DNA of 64,000 bases. Source: Ampelocalamus luodianensis. Lineage: Eukaryota; Streptophyta; Magnoliopsida; Poales; Poaceae. The DNA lies in assembly GCA_036346255.1 (NCBI GenBank), contig CM070624.1, positions 20,306,626 to 20,370,625 of the forward strand, in the 5' to 3' direction. Position 1 is the first letter of the stretch. Every line of letters begins with the position of its first letter. This document shows, one piece after another, positions 23,527-33,649 of the stretch. The notes under the pieces were generated by a model. The model made no database searches and had not been told where the DNA came from. It saw only the letters and a list, made by a program, of their open reading frames with translations. The position numbers and the translations under genes were made by a program.

Positions 23527-24830
23527 TGTTGGAGATATGCCCTAGAGGCAATCATATTGATGATGATATTTCATTGTATCCATGATTTAATAAATGTTCC
23601 TTGAATATTGCCTTTGTGTTGATTAACAAGTATGTGACTTGTTTGTGAAACTCTTTACTTGTATGGTTATTCTAAAGTTGTCCCTAGTCGGAGTTCATGT
23701 GAGGACACACGTGAATGATGGATTAGCACATGTCGGTTGATGACCATGTTTCACGAGTCATAGACATGGAGATGTCAAACCAATAATGTGGACACATGTT
23801 TAGAACATGGGGTTGGACCGACCCAACATGAGACATAGCTTTTATACTTATGGTTCTCTCTACACAATGTATACGCCTTGTCCTTAGACACGAGATTGTC
23901 GCATGTACTTGAGATGTGAATCGACCTGCCAGGGAGCTATCAAGCGCTACTCGTGAATGGGGTAGTTATAAAGGTAGCTTTGGGTTTGTCATGAAGCATC
24001 TTTGCGAGGCATGGTCGGTCGAGATGGGATTTGCCCCTCTCTACGAGAGAGATATCTCTGGCCCTCGGTGATCGGATCGAAATGCATGGCCATGCTACTT
24101 AAGGTTAATAGTTAACCTAGTAAGGGATTCGGATCACAAGATCGAAAGAGTGAGTCACTTGGAGCTCGGCCGAATATCGTGAGCAAAGGGATTGGCATGT
24201 ACATAACGTTGTGATGGTTCGTCAGATATGATCTTTACGTTATGTTTAGGAGTTGTACGTCTTGCTAGAGGCCGCTACCAACTATTGACCAAGTATGTGT
24301 ACTCGCGTCATGTCTAAACATATGTGAACCATAGGGTCACACACTTAAGAAGTGAAGCCTAATTCGGATTGGATCCGAATTAGGCGGGCATTGAGTCCTA
24401 ATGGGCCTCTATTCGTAGAAGCCCATTATAAGGGCGTCTATAAAAGGAGAGCGAGCGGCGCTGGTTGAGGTTGAGTTTTTCGTGACATCCTCAAACCACG
24501 GCGCCACCCTCCCACGCCCTAGTCGCTCGAGCGGATCTAGTAGTCCGGCGTGCGTCGCTTCCTCCGTGCGTGTGGATACCTTTGGGGCGCATGCGTGGCG
24601 TTGGGACGAACCGCAAGAAAGGAGTCATGCGGGGCGCGCGGCGAGGGCGAGGAAGTGTCGACTACTACGCCCGACGTCTTGCATCAGCGAGTACGACTAC
24701 TGCGCCCGACGTCTTGCATCAACTTCCGCACTGCGCGTCTAGTGGTAAGACCGTGATCTATAGCTGCGGTGATCTTGGTTTACGGGTAGAATTTTTAATT
24801 TGCGCTAGTGTAGCCTACCCGTTTCCTACA
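23527..24830 (+). repeat. 3' LTR of copia-1
   Basis: Starts TGTTGGAGAT, ends TTTCCTACA, followed by TSD CTTGT. It is about 10 bp shorter than the 5' LTR through scattered indels. Confidence 0.9.
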
Positions 24831-27299
24831 CTTGTTGCCCTTTGCGAGGATGGTCTCCGTTGACCGCGGGTTCACCCTAGGCGGCAGCTTGTCATCGCAC
24901 TTGTTGACAGTGGAGGCAGACACACACCTTCCACTTTAGGTGGGTGAGATGACAATCACCCTACGAGGATGTGTCGGTGTTGGTGGTCTCCGATCCGGGT
25001 GTGCCGCTTGTTCCGGACCCTCGGAGTGGGGACGGAAAGGCCGAGCTTGAGCGGCGCTTTGGCCAATCTCTCGGAGGGTGCACGTGGTGTCCCCGGCATG
25101 GTGGCGATTTAGGAATTGCCGCGAGTGCACTGACGAGTCGTTAGGACGTACCTCATTGCTTACCTTCTCCAGCTCTTTGGTTGGGTCATGTTTCCAACCA
25201 CAAAGGGCGATATTATGAACCCGCTTCATCCAAATCGCGAATCTTTGGTTGGCGCGGGGCGATGCCGATGCAGTGAGGATCGGTCACCGCTTTGCGCCAC
25301 ATACGGGGTTGTGTGGCGCCGCGCGCGTGCTGCTTCCAACGGCCATCGCTACGTGCTCTGCGGTGTGGAGTTGGGAGCACTTCCTATTGGGCGACCGACC
25401 ATCGAGAAGCGGCGCACCGTACACTATAAACGGACCGGCCCGCATGACCATAAACGCGCCCGACCATGGGCTTCTGATTGTGGATCGCGTTTGCTGCGGG
25501 CGGCGCAAGACGGCGAGTGCTACTCGTTGTACCACAACGAGTTCGAGTTGTTGCACGAGCGACATCATCGGTGTCCATGGCATCCTACTTTCTCGCTCGA
25601 TATAGCGCCGCGACGGATATCCACGCAATGCATCGAGACATACCATCGTGGAAGACGACTGTCACCGGTATTCGCATATGGTGGAGCCTTGCGCGCGCGG
25701 CGCGTAATGCGACGATTTGGTGTGTACGGATCGTGCCCCGGTTCGCGGCCCTGGATCGGCCGTACACCGTGAGTCAAACTTAATTCGACTATTGTTTGCG
25801 GTCCTTACGTCTTATTTTCTAACATTAATCTCTTGAAATGCGGGCAAACAAGGTGGGGTGGGCAGATTAGGGCCGGCCATTGCGGCGGCAGCGTGGATTT
25901 CGGCATGGATGAGCGCGCCCATGTGGATGTCGCGGGTGGCGGCGTCCGTGCGGCCGTGAGTCGCGTGCGGCGTACATGGGTGGTACGTGCCACGAAGCGC
26001 GCAAGGCCGACCATTTCTCCTCCGGCGCGCGGAGGAGGTGACCGCGGCGCGCGGCACCACGAGCCTCGCGCCGCACGTCACGATCGTCCGCAGCGCTTCC
26101 CGAGCTTGAAGGCGGTGCGACACCTACCACCTACGGTTCGAAGTTTCATTGAGTCGTACCTTTCATTAATGAACATGTTCGTATGTCATCTGCGATTAGA
26201 GGGCGCCACGCGTCCCGAGCGCGTCGGACGGCGCTCTCGGCCGAATAGAACCTCACCGGGTATAAAAGTTTTGAAGCACATCTCGGCGGAGATGAAGAAA
26301 ATTGTAAAGAACTTGAGCCGCGGTCGTTCGAGGACGGCGCCCATCAATCTGGGGCCGTGCTCACCCGCCGAGTCACCACGACCTGGGAGTCAAACAGAGC
26401 GTCATAGCGTTCCGGGTATGGAAGCATGCATCCAGCGGCGCCCCGTCGGTCATCTCCGCCGCACATCCGGGAGGTACGGGAGGCTATTTACGTCCGTGAG
26501 TGTTTACTCAGCCACTAACATCGTTCCGTCTTGCGACCTTGGCCTCCCGTGGGGTGACGGCGATTCACGTCGATCGATGATGAGGATCGGGCCCCGGCTG
26601 CGTGCGAGGAAGCGATACACAACACTAGGGGCGATCGATGGCGGCGGGTTTCTAGCGTACTCGGCAGAGTTCCTCCGGTTCGGTGCTCCACCGTCGCCCT
26701 GAGCCGAGCTCCTCGGGTTCGGTGCCCACCGTCGTCGCGAGCGAGCTCCTCCGGTTCGGTGCCCCATCGTGCGTCCCAGCGAGCTCCTCCGCGCAGCCGA
26801 GTTGGATGCCTCCACCGTGGATGAATTCCTCGGACTTCTCCCCGTGATCCACGACGACATGTACGCCTACGGGCTCTTCTCGGAGTCGACCCTCGGGTCC
26901 ACCTCGCCTCAACGATCTCCATACCCTCCGAACCGACACGCGTTCTCCGGACCGGTGGGCGTATTCGACGGGTCATGCTCGGCGCAAAACAAGGCGCGCC
27001 GCGACGCAACCCGCAGCGGGAGAGAGTAGTGGCTCGAGCAGTGAGCCATATAGTATCGCGTGTTATGCGATTTTGTTTTACTATATTTGTACACATATTT
27101 TGGTTCCTATGTGTGTACTTGCCTTTGTAAAATATAGGAAAATTTTGAAACTTTTTGTGGAACGTCCCGTGATAGTTTTGTTTGCTTCTTTATTTTTGTA
27201 GTAATTTGAAATGATGATTGATAAGCATATCGATTTTGAAGCATATTAGACATTTGTCACGCCATTTGATGCGGCGTGACATTGCATAACCTGCTTTGA

Positions 27300-28272
27300 A
27301 GTTGGGATCATGTTGTTAATGCGAGTTGCGAATTAAAGTAGACTTTATAATAAAGCTTGGGCTTGCACGGCGCAAAGGTTTGATTACGTGCATAACAAAC
27401 AACATCATGCGATGCAACAAACCGACCGACTCCTACGATACATATGCGCCTTTTGGAATTGAAATAAATTCGACATTCGATGGCGACTAGTGCGGAATGG
27501 CGGACCTCTGCGTGGAGCGGGGCCATTTCCCTTCTTTGCGCGCCGTTGTTGGACTCTCGCGGCCTCTTTGGCCTTGGCGCAAGTTCCCTCTTTTGTCGCG
27601 CCCGCCTCGCGAGCCTCGCGTTCCTGCGATTGCATGCCCGAGATGAGCTTTGCGTCTCCGACGTATACGCTCGTTTTGCTCGTCGTTGCGGCGCTCCTCC
27701 TCCGGATCTCGTGTGATCTTTTGTCATTCCACTCGTAGAAGTCGAGTCCACGGTCATGCGGTGGATCTCCTGTCCGATCCACTTGCGGTAGTCACATAGT
27801 GCATCCGGGGACTACGAGTAGATGGGAGAGGTTGTTAGTGCGCACTTTCAAAGAGGAAAGTTACGGAAACATATCGTAACAGATCTTCAGGTGCAGATAA
27901 CTTCTCGTGTCGAAACGACGATCGGGATAGTCGGAGGAGTAGTTTGTACAACCCGATGAACGCATGCCTAGGCTTAGCGGATGCTTGGACTTGAAGAACT
28001 TGCGGGTCCTCGCACCAACAGAGGAGGCGGCGTCTCCCTCTCGGTGGGTCTTTGCGCTAACGCTTCGGTTGGAGGTTGGTGGGGTTCTTTGCTACGCGGG
28101 CCTCTTTGGCCTTAGCCTCATTGTGGAGAGCTGCGATCCCGGCGTCGATCTCTTCTGACCCGACGCAGTAGCCCTTGCTTCATCGTCCATCTCCCAGCCA
28201 CCCTTGCGGTTACACGCATCTCGTCCCATTAGCCGTCATCTTGTCCCATTGCTTCTTCCGCCTCTTGTCCAT
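27300..28272 (-). pseudogene. GRF-type zinc-finger accessory gene A of MULE-B
   Basis: The start ATG is at 28272 on the minus strand (MDKRRKKQWDKMTA). Exon 1 ends near 27902 after a DYPDRRFDTR segment that matches the MULE-A gene (CPDRRFDTPS). A probable intron (27901-27812, GTTATC..CTCGTAG) precedes LCDYRKWIGQEIHRMT, the second half of the GRF finger. The C-terminal part is an Ala/Glu/Lys/Arg-rich coiled coil (SQEREAREAGATKEGTCAKA). The TATA box and tandem repeats upstream mirror MULE-A. Frameshifts and a stop interrupt it. Function in transposition is unknown. Confidence 0.65.
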
Positions 28273-28348
28273 CTCGGCGTGGTCAAGGAAGTTGTCTTTG
28301 TAGTGTTGGGTTTTGTTGTGTATTGTTCTCTCCTGTATCCTCCACCCC

Positions 28349-28359
28349 CTTTTATAAGC
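28349..28359 (-). promoter_or_regulatory. TATA box of GRF gene A
   Basis: GCTTATAAAAG on the minus strand, about 80 bp before the ATG. Confidence 0.6.
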
Positions 28360-28429
28360 AACCTAGTTGGAATGGAATGATTTTTATGCCTGACCTTGTC
28401 TTGTCATGTCATGTCGATATGGAAAGCTG

Positions 28430-28622
28430 ACAAGGTAGAGTGTTGTCACGTCCGGCTTTGCAGAAAGTAGTCATGTCAACGTTTGCAGAGTCATGTCTTT
28501 TCGGTACGAAAAGCTGAGGAGGTAGAGTGTTATCATGTCGATCTGAAAAACTGGCAGAGCGGAGTGTTGTCACATCGTGCTTTGCAGAGAGTAGTCATGT
28601 CCACATTTGCAGAGTCGTGCTT
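28430..28622. repeat. Degenerate repeats upstream of GRF gene A
   Basis: Repeats of the type 'gtgttgtcac.tc' and 'tttgcagag.gtcatgtc' occur every 20-60 bp. They resemble, on the opposite strand, the GCAAAGCA array at 13243-13372 upstream of the MULE-A GRF gene. Confidence 0.55.
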
Positions 28623-28630
28623 ACCCTAAC

Positions 28631-29096
28631 TGTAACAGCCCAAATAATTTTAATTAAGATGTCTGTTTCAAATGTATCATAACATTAGGTTCACGTTTGA
28701 AATGTAATAAAATGTGTACAATTTTAAACTTTTCTTACCTGTTAAGCAATCAAAAGCTACTACAATTGGATGAGAGTTAGAAAATCTCGAAGGTGTTGTC
28801 AGAAATGTAAATATGTTAGGGTCTTCTCATTTTCATATGTTTGTCATGTTAGCTCCAAATTACATGATTCCAATTTTGTTTGCTTCCTTATAACTTGAAG
28901 TTAAATAGATAAATAATTGTTGGCCATGATGAACCCTACAAAACCAATTTAAAAATTAGTAAAGAAGTGAACTTAACACTGTCTCTCAGGAAATGTAGCA
29001 AACTTATAAAATGCATATCTTTTTCGTATAGATCATTTTTGTATGAATCCAGTTAGAGTAGCTTCCATTGTTAGTATACGTGCATATCTTTATACA
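28631..29096 (+). mobile_element. Truncated Ty3-type LTR scrap inside MULE-B
   Basis: Starts TGTAACAGCCC, the same start as the solo LTR at 2519, and continues AT-rich with 'aaatgcatatctttttcgta' near 29011. No matching end or TSD was found. It runs into the minisatellite. Confidence 0.5.
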
Positions 29097-29102
29097 GCCA
29101 CT

Positions 29103-29680
29103 GTGTGCGCGTGAGGAGGACACCTTGGCGGGCGCGGTGGGACTCGAGGACTGCCTCTCGCGGGCGCGGCGGGGAGGACTGCCCCTCTAGCGAGCGCGGT
29201 AGGGACTCGCCTCTCGCGAACGCGGTAGGGACTGCCCCTCGGCGGATGCGGGAGGACACTGCCCCCTCGGCGGACGCGGCGGGAGGACTGCGCCTCTAGC
29301 GAACGCGGTGAGGACTGCTCCCCTCGCGAACGCGGTGGGACCGCCACCTCGGCGGACGCGTAGGGACACGCCCCTCGCGACGCGTAGGGAGGACCGCCCC
29401 TCTAGCGAATGCGGTGGGACTGCCCCCTCGGCGGCGCGGCGGGGAGGGACTGGGACCTTCCCTGGGGCGTGGCGCGGTAGGGAGGGACCTGCCCCCTGGC
29501 GGGCGCGGTAGGGACTCGTGGACTGCCCCTCGGCGGGACAGCGGTAGGGAGGGACTGCCCCCGCGAGCGCGGGGACTGCCCCCTCGCGACGCGGTAGGAG
29601 GACACTGCCCCTCGGCGAACGCGGTAGGGACCTGCCCCCTCTGGCGAGCGTGGTAGGGACCGGCCCCCTATGGTGCGGCT
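29103..29680. repeat. GC-rich minisatellite, roughly twenty ~30-bp units
   Basis: Imperfect units with the core 'gcccctcggcgaacgcggta' and 'ggga(gga)ctgcc'. It lies directly before the TATA box of the transposase gene, so it may be its promoter region. Open frames on both strands here are repeat artefacts. Confidence 0.85.
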
Positions 29681-29688
29681 ATTTAAAG
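29679..29688 (+). promoter_or_regulatory. TATA box of MULE-B transposase
   Basis: CTATTTAAAG lies 181 bp before the ATG at 29869, right after the minisatellite. Confidence 0.5.
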
Positions 29689-29868
29689 GCTCGACCGCAC
29701 ACTCGGTCGATCGTTCCTCTCAGGAAAGTCTCCCTCTTTCTCAGGTGCCTCCCGCTCCTGAACTTACCATCTGCCGAAGTCGGCGTATCTGATGAAGTTA
29801 ATTTGATCAACAATCGTATTACTTTAATGGTGTGTTTAGGCTTAAATATTGTTTTGTTTTCGCTCGAA

Positions 29869-32529
29869 ATGGAGACACTTTACGTGTTCCACGGAAACGT
29901 TCGTGCGGTCGAGACGGAGTTGATTTGTCACCGCGGCGCGCTTCGTCAACGTTCCCAACGGCACCGCGTCGATTTGCTCGATCTCGACGGTGCATTCGGC
30001 AGCTCGTTACGTCGCGCCGCGCTAGGAACAAGATAGTAATAGAGGCGGTCCACGGCCACCACGGTCCCACCACACGGCCATATATCGTGGGGCCTTACGA
30101 AGGTGACTAGCGATTGCCATGTGGCACGATGACATGCGGATCGTTACCAATCCTCACGCTCCAATGTATGGGCGACCCATGGTGTATGTACATTTTGTTT
30201 ATCCTACTCAATCCGCGAGGCGCGGTTGGGAGGCAATGGCGCTCTTCTCCCCTCTTTGGTTTGTTGACGACGAGTGAGCTCTCGAGCCCCGATATCGTTA
30301 GGGAGTATCTCCACATCGTGGAGATTCGAGTAATTCGAACCGAATGAGGTGTGGACAAATGGGGCGTGCGTGTTGATTTTCACGAGATTGTCGATGCCAT
30401 ATCCGAGGGCTCATCAGAGGCGCCGCCACCGAAGATGAGGCGAACTTTAACTCGCAATCCAATGAGGAGGAAGCGGCGATGAGGAGGTATCGTCGGTGGC
30501 ATTGTTTGGCCGACACCGACTACGTTCCAAGTCATTGGATTGTCAGCGGCCTCTTCCTTGTTCTTGCCCAAGAGCACGAGTCTTCGTGGGCTTTCGATGC
30601 GGACACCACAGCGTGGGCAACATTTCCCACAAAAGTGCCGCCGAGCAAGCTATCGTGACTTTCGCGGTGAAGACCGTCGGACTTACCGAGTTTACGTGTG
30701 TGTTTGTGCGTTATTTGTTGTACCTTTAACTATGTACGATCGATCGCACTAACTATTATCGCCTTCCATTATCTTTCTGCGGTCTAATCCGACACTTACG
30801 TAGTTAAGTGCGTGGTTAGCTCTTACCACAGCAAAGTTCGATGCGCAGAGATTCCTCAGGCGAAACGACCTTCCGCATCACGATCTGACGGATCACACAT
30901 GTGAGCTTCAAGAGCCATTGCAAATGCATAAGAACGTAACCTCGCGTACATCGCAAGCATCATAAGCCATGTAGTTGTCGCCGATTTGACCGTTTCGCGA
31001 AGGTCCTCGCGGCTAACGTAGCAAATACAATAGGCTATGGCGTTAGCTACATGAAGGTATGGCGGGCGGCGTAAGGTCCTCGAAGGGTTGTATGGTACCT
31101 ACAAGGAGGCGTCGACCTAGTCCCAAGAATGCTCAAGCAGTTGCGGATGCTAATCGGGGACATGCGTCAATAGGGTAGACGAGCCCGACCCATCGAACAA
31201 CCCACATTCGCTAATCCTTGATCGAGTCTTACGGGCATTTGGCCGGTCCATGGCTTCTCCCACCGCCGTCCCGTCCTAACTATGGGCGGTACTTTCCTTT
31301 GCGGGAAGTACAAGGGCACCATTCTCACCGCTTATTGCGGTGATGCGACGACGATTGCTCCCAGCTTGCCTTTGCAATTGTGGAGAATGAGAACATCGAC
31401 GCTTGGTTGTGGTTCCTACTAAACATAAAGCAACATGTTGTAAGGGACCGACCAATGTGTGCCTCATAACCGATCATCATGCGGGTTGTTGTCGCGCTGC
31501 GCAATGCGAAGCGGTACAAGCCCGCCGTACCAATGGAACGACATGCGCTGCGTTGGTGCATGCGGCATGTGGCGCAAACTTCCACACGCGCTTTCGAAGC
31601 AAAGACCTCATGAAGAAGTTCAAGAAGCTCTGCCTGCAGAACCAGAAGCGCAAGTTCGATGCCGTCTGGCGGGAGCTTGAGGTCGAAACCAAGCGTGCAA
31701 CGGAAGGTTCTGGCCCAGCCGCACCGCAAAGCGAGTTCGCCGAGTGGATAAGCGTGCATGCACCCGACTATGAGAAATGGTCCCTTCTTCACGACACCCA
31801 TGGTGCTCGGTACGGCATCATGACAACCAACATGTCCGAGGTCTACAACGGTGTGTTGAAAGGGGTTCGTGCCCTGCCCATCACCGCTGTTATCGAGGAG
31901 ACATGGAATCGCACGGTCGGTTACTTCGTCAATCGGGCAATGATGGCCAAGCAGCATTTGGACGAAGGGAAACGATGCTTCGGAGGTTACCCTTGCCTAC
32001 ATGGGCGGAAGATTACCAAGGCTCGATCCCATGTGGCTATCACAATGGATGGCGTGAGGAGGAAGTTCGAGGTCGCTGCGGAGACAAGTACGTTCGTGGC
32101 CACACGAGTGGCCGGAAGCATGTTTGCACCATAGGCGATGTGGCGCTTGCTCCTGCAACAAGCCTCAACTCCTCCACAAGCCTTGCTCCCACGTATATGC
32201 CGCATGTGCTGTATTTCATCAATCTTGTAGCATGTATCGTCGAGTACTACGACATCGACACTGTATGATACTTGGAGCAGGGAGTTCAACTCAAATGCGG
32301 CGTGGAAGGCCACTACAGGGACATATGGCGGGGCGCAGTGAAGTGGTCACCGAATGAAGCACTGCGGCATCCAGGCCGTGGGAGACGTCAGTCAAGGCGC
32401 ATCCGCAACGACATGGACGCGAGCCAACGTGGAGATCGGCCAAGAGCAATAAGGTGCAGGCTATGCAAGACTCATGGGCACTCATTCCGAAACTGCCCGA
32501 GTAGACCTTCTTCGTCCGGCGCCACCTAA
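29869..32529 (+). pseudogene. MULE-B transposase (MURA type)
   Basis: The ATG at 29869 opens METLYVFHGNVRAVETE, a typical MULE N-terminus, and a YGRPMVYVHFVY block follows near 30165. The catalytic domain (about 31280-31960) includes GTFLCGKYKGTILTA, VCLITDHHAG (second catalytic Asp present), RYGIMTTNMSEVYNG (Glu region) and the longest open stretch, 31403-32134. A SWIM finger ACSCNKPQLLHKPCSH lies at 32145-32192, then a CCHC knuckle CRLCKTHGHSFRNC at 32455-32496, and stop TAA at 32527. The first catalytic Asp appears as Gly (TMGGTF). About a dozen frameshifts separate these blocks, several at CAG/CTG-like sites. It would act at the MULE TIRs in the nucleus. Confidence 0.9.
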
Positions 32530-32720
32530 ATATGGGTCTGTGTTTGAAATGTAAGAAAATAAGAAGAAAATGAGTCCGCACCTTGTTCTGTACCAGATGC
32601 AGCGTGTAGGTCGTACTATGCTGCGAAGCAATAAATGATATTGTACGAACATTTATTGGTCCTCTTGATTCTCATGTCGTCCCCAACGTAGACTAAGTCC
32701 ATCCACACGGCGTAAACCGG

Positions 32721-32730
32721 CTATATAAAG
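32721..32730 (+). promoter_or_regulatory. TATA box of GRF gene B
   Basis: CTATATAAAG, 64 bp before the ATG at 32794. Confidence 0.65.
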
Positions 32731-32793
32731 GCCTCCTATGGGTTCACCACAAGACATCTCGTTCACCTCCCATCCTAATTCAACTTCCAAACA

Positions 32794-33426
32794 ATGTCGT
32801 CCCGAGGACCGGCCCAACTCAACTCCCGAGTGGCATGAGCGGCGAAGTGCCATTGCGGGTTTAGGACCATCTGTCCGTGTGGTTCGATCCGGACCAACAC
32901 TACGGTTAGGTACTTCACGTGCCCAGATCCGACAACGACCGTGGTAAGAACGACAACTAAATCTTTGGTTTCGTTATCTTTCTCAACCTCGATCCATGAC
33001 ATATGCCACTATACACGTAGCCTTGCAAGTGGATCGAATGGGTGGATCAGAGTTCCCGATATGGCCAAGAAAGATCCCACGGTGGTGGAAAACAAAGGCC
33101 AATACTTTGTGAAGATGACTCGGGAGCGCGAGATGGTCCGAAAAATCGGGAGGAGCAAGAGCGGCGTCGGCGTGGACCACATCCGTCTAAGCGGTAAGGA
33201 GGATGAGCTTGCTCGGAGGAGGGCGATTAAGCTGCGTGAAGCGACCATCAAGCGTCAAGAGCAGAGCTCAAAGTCGGGAGGCACTCACAAGAAAAAGAAG
33301 GATGCAAACAACCATCTTGGTGGCGACGGGAAGGAAAACAACCACGCGCACTCCAGAGAACAATGTAATACACCCGGCAAGTTAAATTCTCTAAGGCATG
33401 TTAGGATTAGTGGTGGGACTAGCTAG
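32794..33426 (+). pseudogene. GRF-type zinc-finger accessory gene B of MULE-B
   Basis: Exon 1 (32794-32943) encodes the first half of a GRF finger (KCHCGFRTICPCG ... VRYFTCPDP). A 77-bp intron (32944-33020, GTAAGA..CACGTAG) precedes PCKWIEWVDQ, the second half. The spliced frame is consistent across the intron. A one-base loss right after VDQ shifts to the frame MAKKDPTVVENKGQYFVKMT, which runs as a Lys/Arg-rich coiled coil to the stop at 33424-33426. One TGA interrupts exon 1 (codon 15). It follows the transposase on the same strand, as in MULE-A. GRF fingers usually bind nucleic acid, but the job here is not known. Confidence 0.75.
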
Positions 33427-33649
33427 AGTTCCACACATGCCATGTATTGTTTCATGTCTTGCACATGTAGCTGCATTGATTAGTACAAACAATACTCAAA
33501 CGTGTTCTTATTTTTACGTGGGGGAATTTCTACGTTCATTGATTGGTACAAACAATACACTTACACCAAATACCGATAAAATTACGAGCGAATAAAAATT
33601 CTTAACAAAACAATCTCATGTACCACAATCGGCTTGGATTTCAAATACA

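Larger units (their letters stand above)
16896..24830 (+). mobile_element. Ty1/copia-type LTR retrotransposon nested in PMD gene 1
   Basis: The LTRs (16896-18209 and 23527-24830) begin TGTTGGAGATATG. The 3' copy ends CCTACA. TSD CTTGT lies at 16891-16895 and 24831-24835. A PBS lies at 18211, and a purine-rich tract GTGGGAGGC just before 23527. Gag and pol are present in the order gag-IN-RT-RH, which is diagnostic of copia. The LTRs differ by numerous small indels. Confidence 0.9.
16688..27030 (+). pseudogene. PMD gene 1 (plant mobile domain / 'aminotransferase-like') of MULE-B, split by copia
   Basis: The ATG at 16688 is followed by MCLPELLDQFYDED at residue 15. The copia element and one TSD lie between 16896 and 24835, and removing them joins RETGLLP to FARMVSVDRGFTLGGSL in the same frame. 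The PMD signature follows across frameshifts: VGEMTITLEDVSVLV, AYLL.., WSWEHF, RRVLYHNEFELLH, then a W.P/RRVMRQFGVY-like block. A tentative intron starts at 25769 (GTGAGT). The low-complexity C-terminal part ends near 27028. PMD proteins (MAIN/MAIL1 in Arabidopsis) act in nuclear silencing and genome stability, and transposon versions are known. The role here is inferred only. Many single-base breaks prevent one open frame. Confidence 0.75.

Noticed and set aside
25833..26702. 289-codon frame as a new protein
   Set aside because: Overlaps the C-terminal part of PMD gene 1 in a different frame. GC-rich composition keeps several frames open.
29103..29680. CRISPR-like repeat array
   Set aside because: Units are contiguous and imperfect, without unique spacers, and the genome is a plant. 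It is a minisatellite.
30745..30755. CACTAAC as the right end and TSD of an LTR starting at 28631
   Set aside because: The span would include the MULE-B transposase N-terminus, so it cannot be one LTR. The CTAAC match is chance.
31325..31957. 210-codon minus-strand frame
   Set aside because: It is the antisense shadow of the MULE-B transposase catalytic domain.
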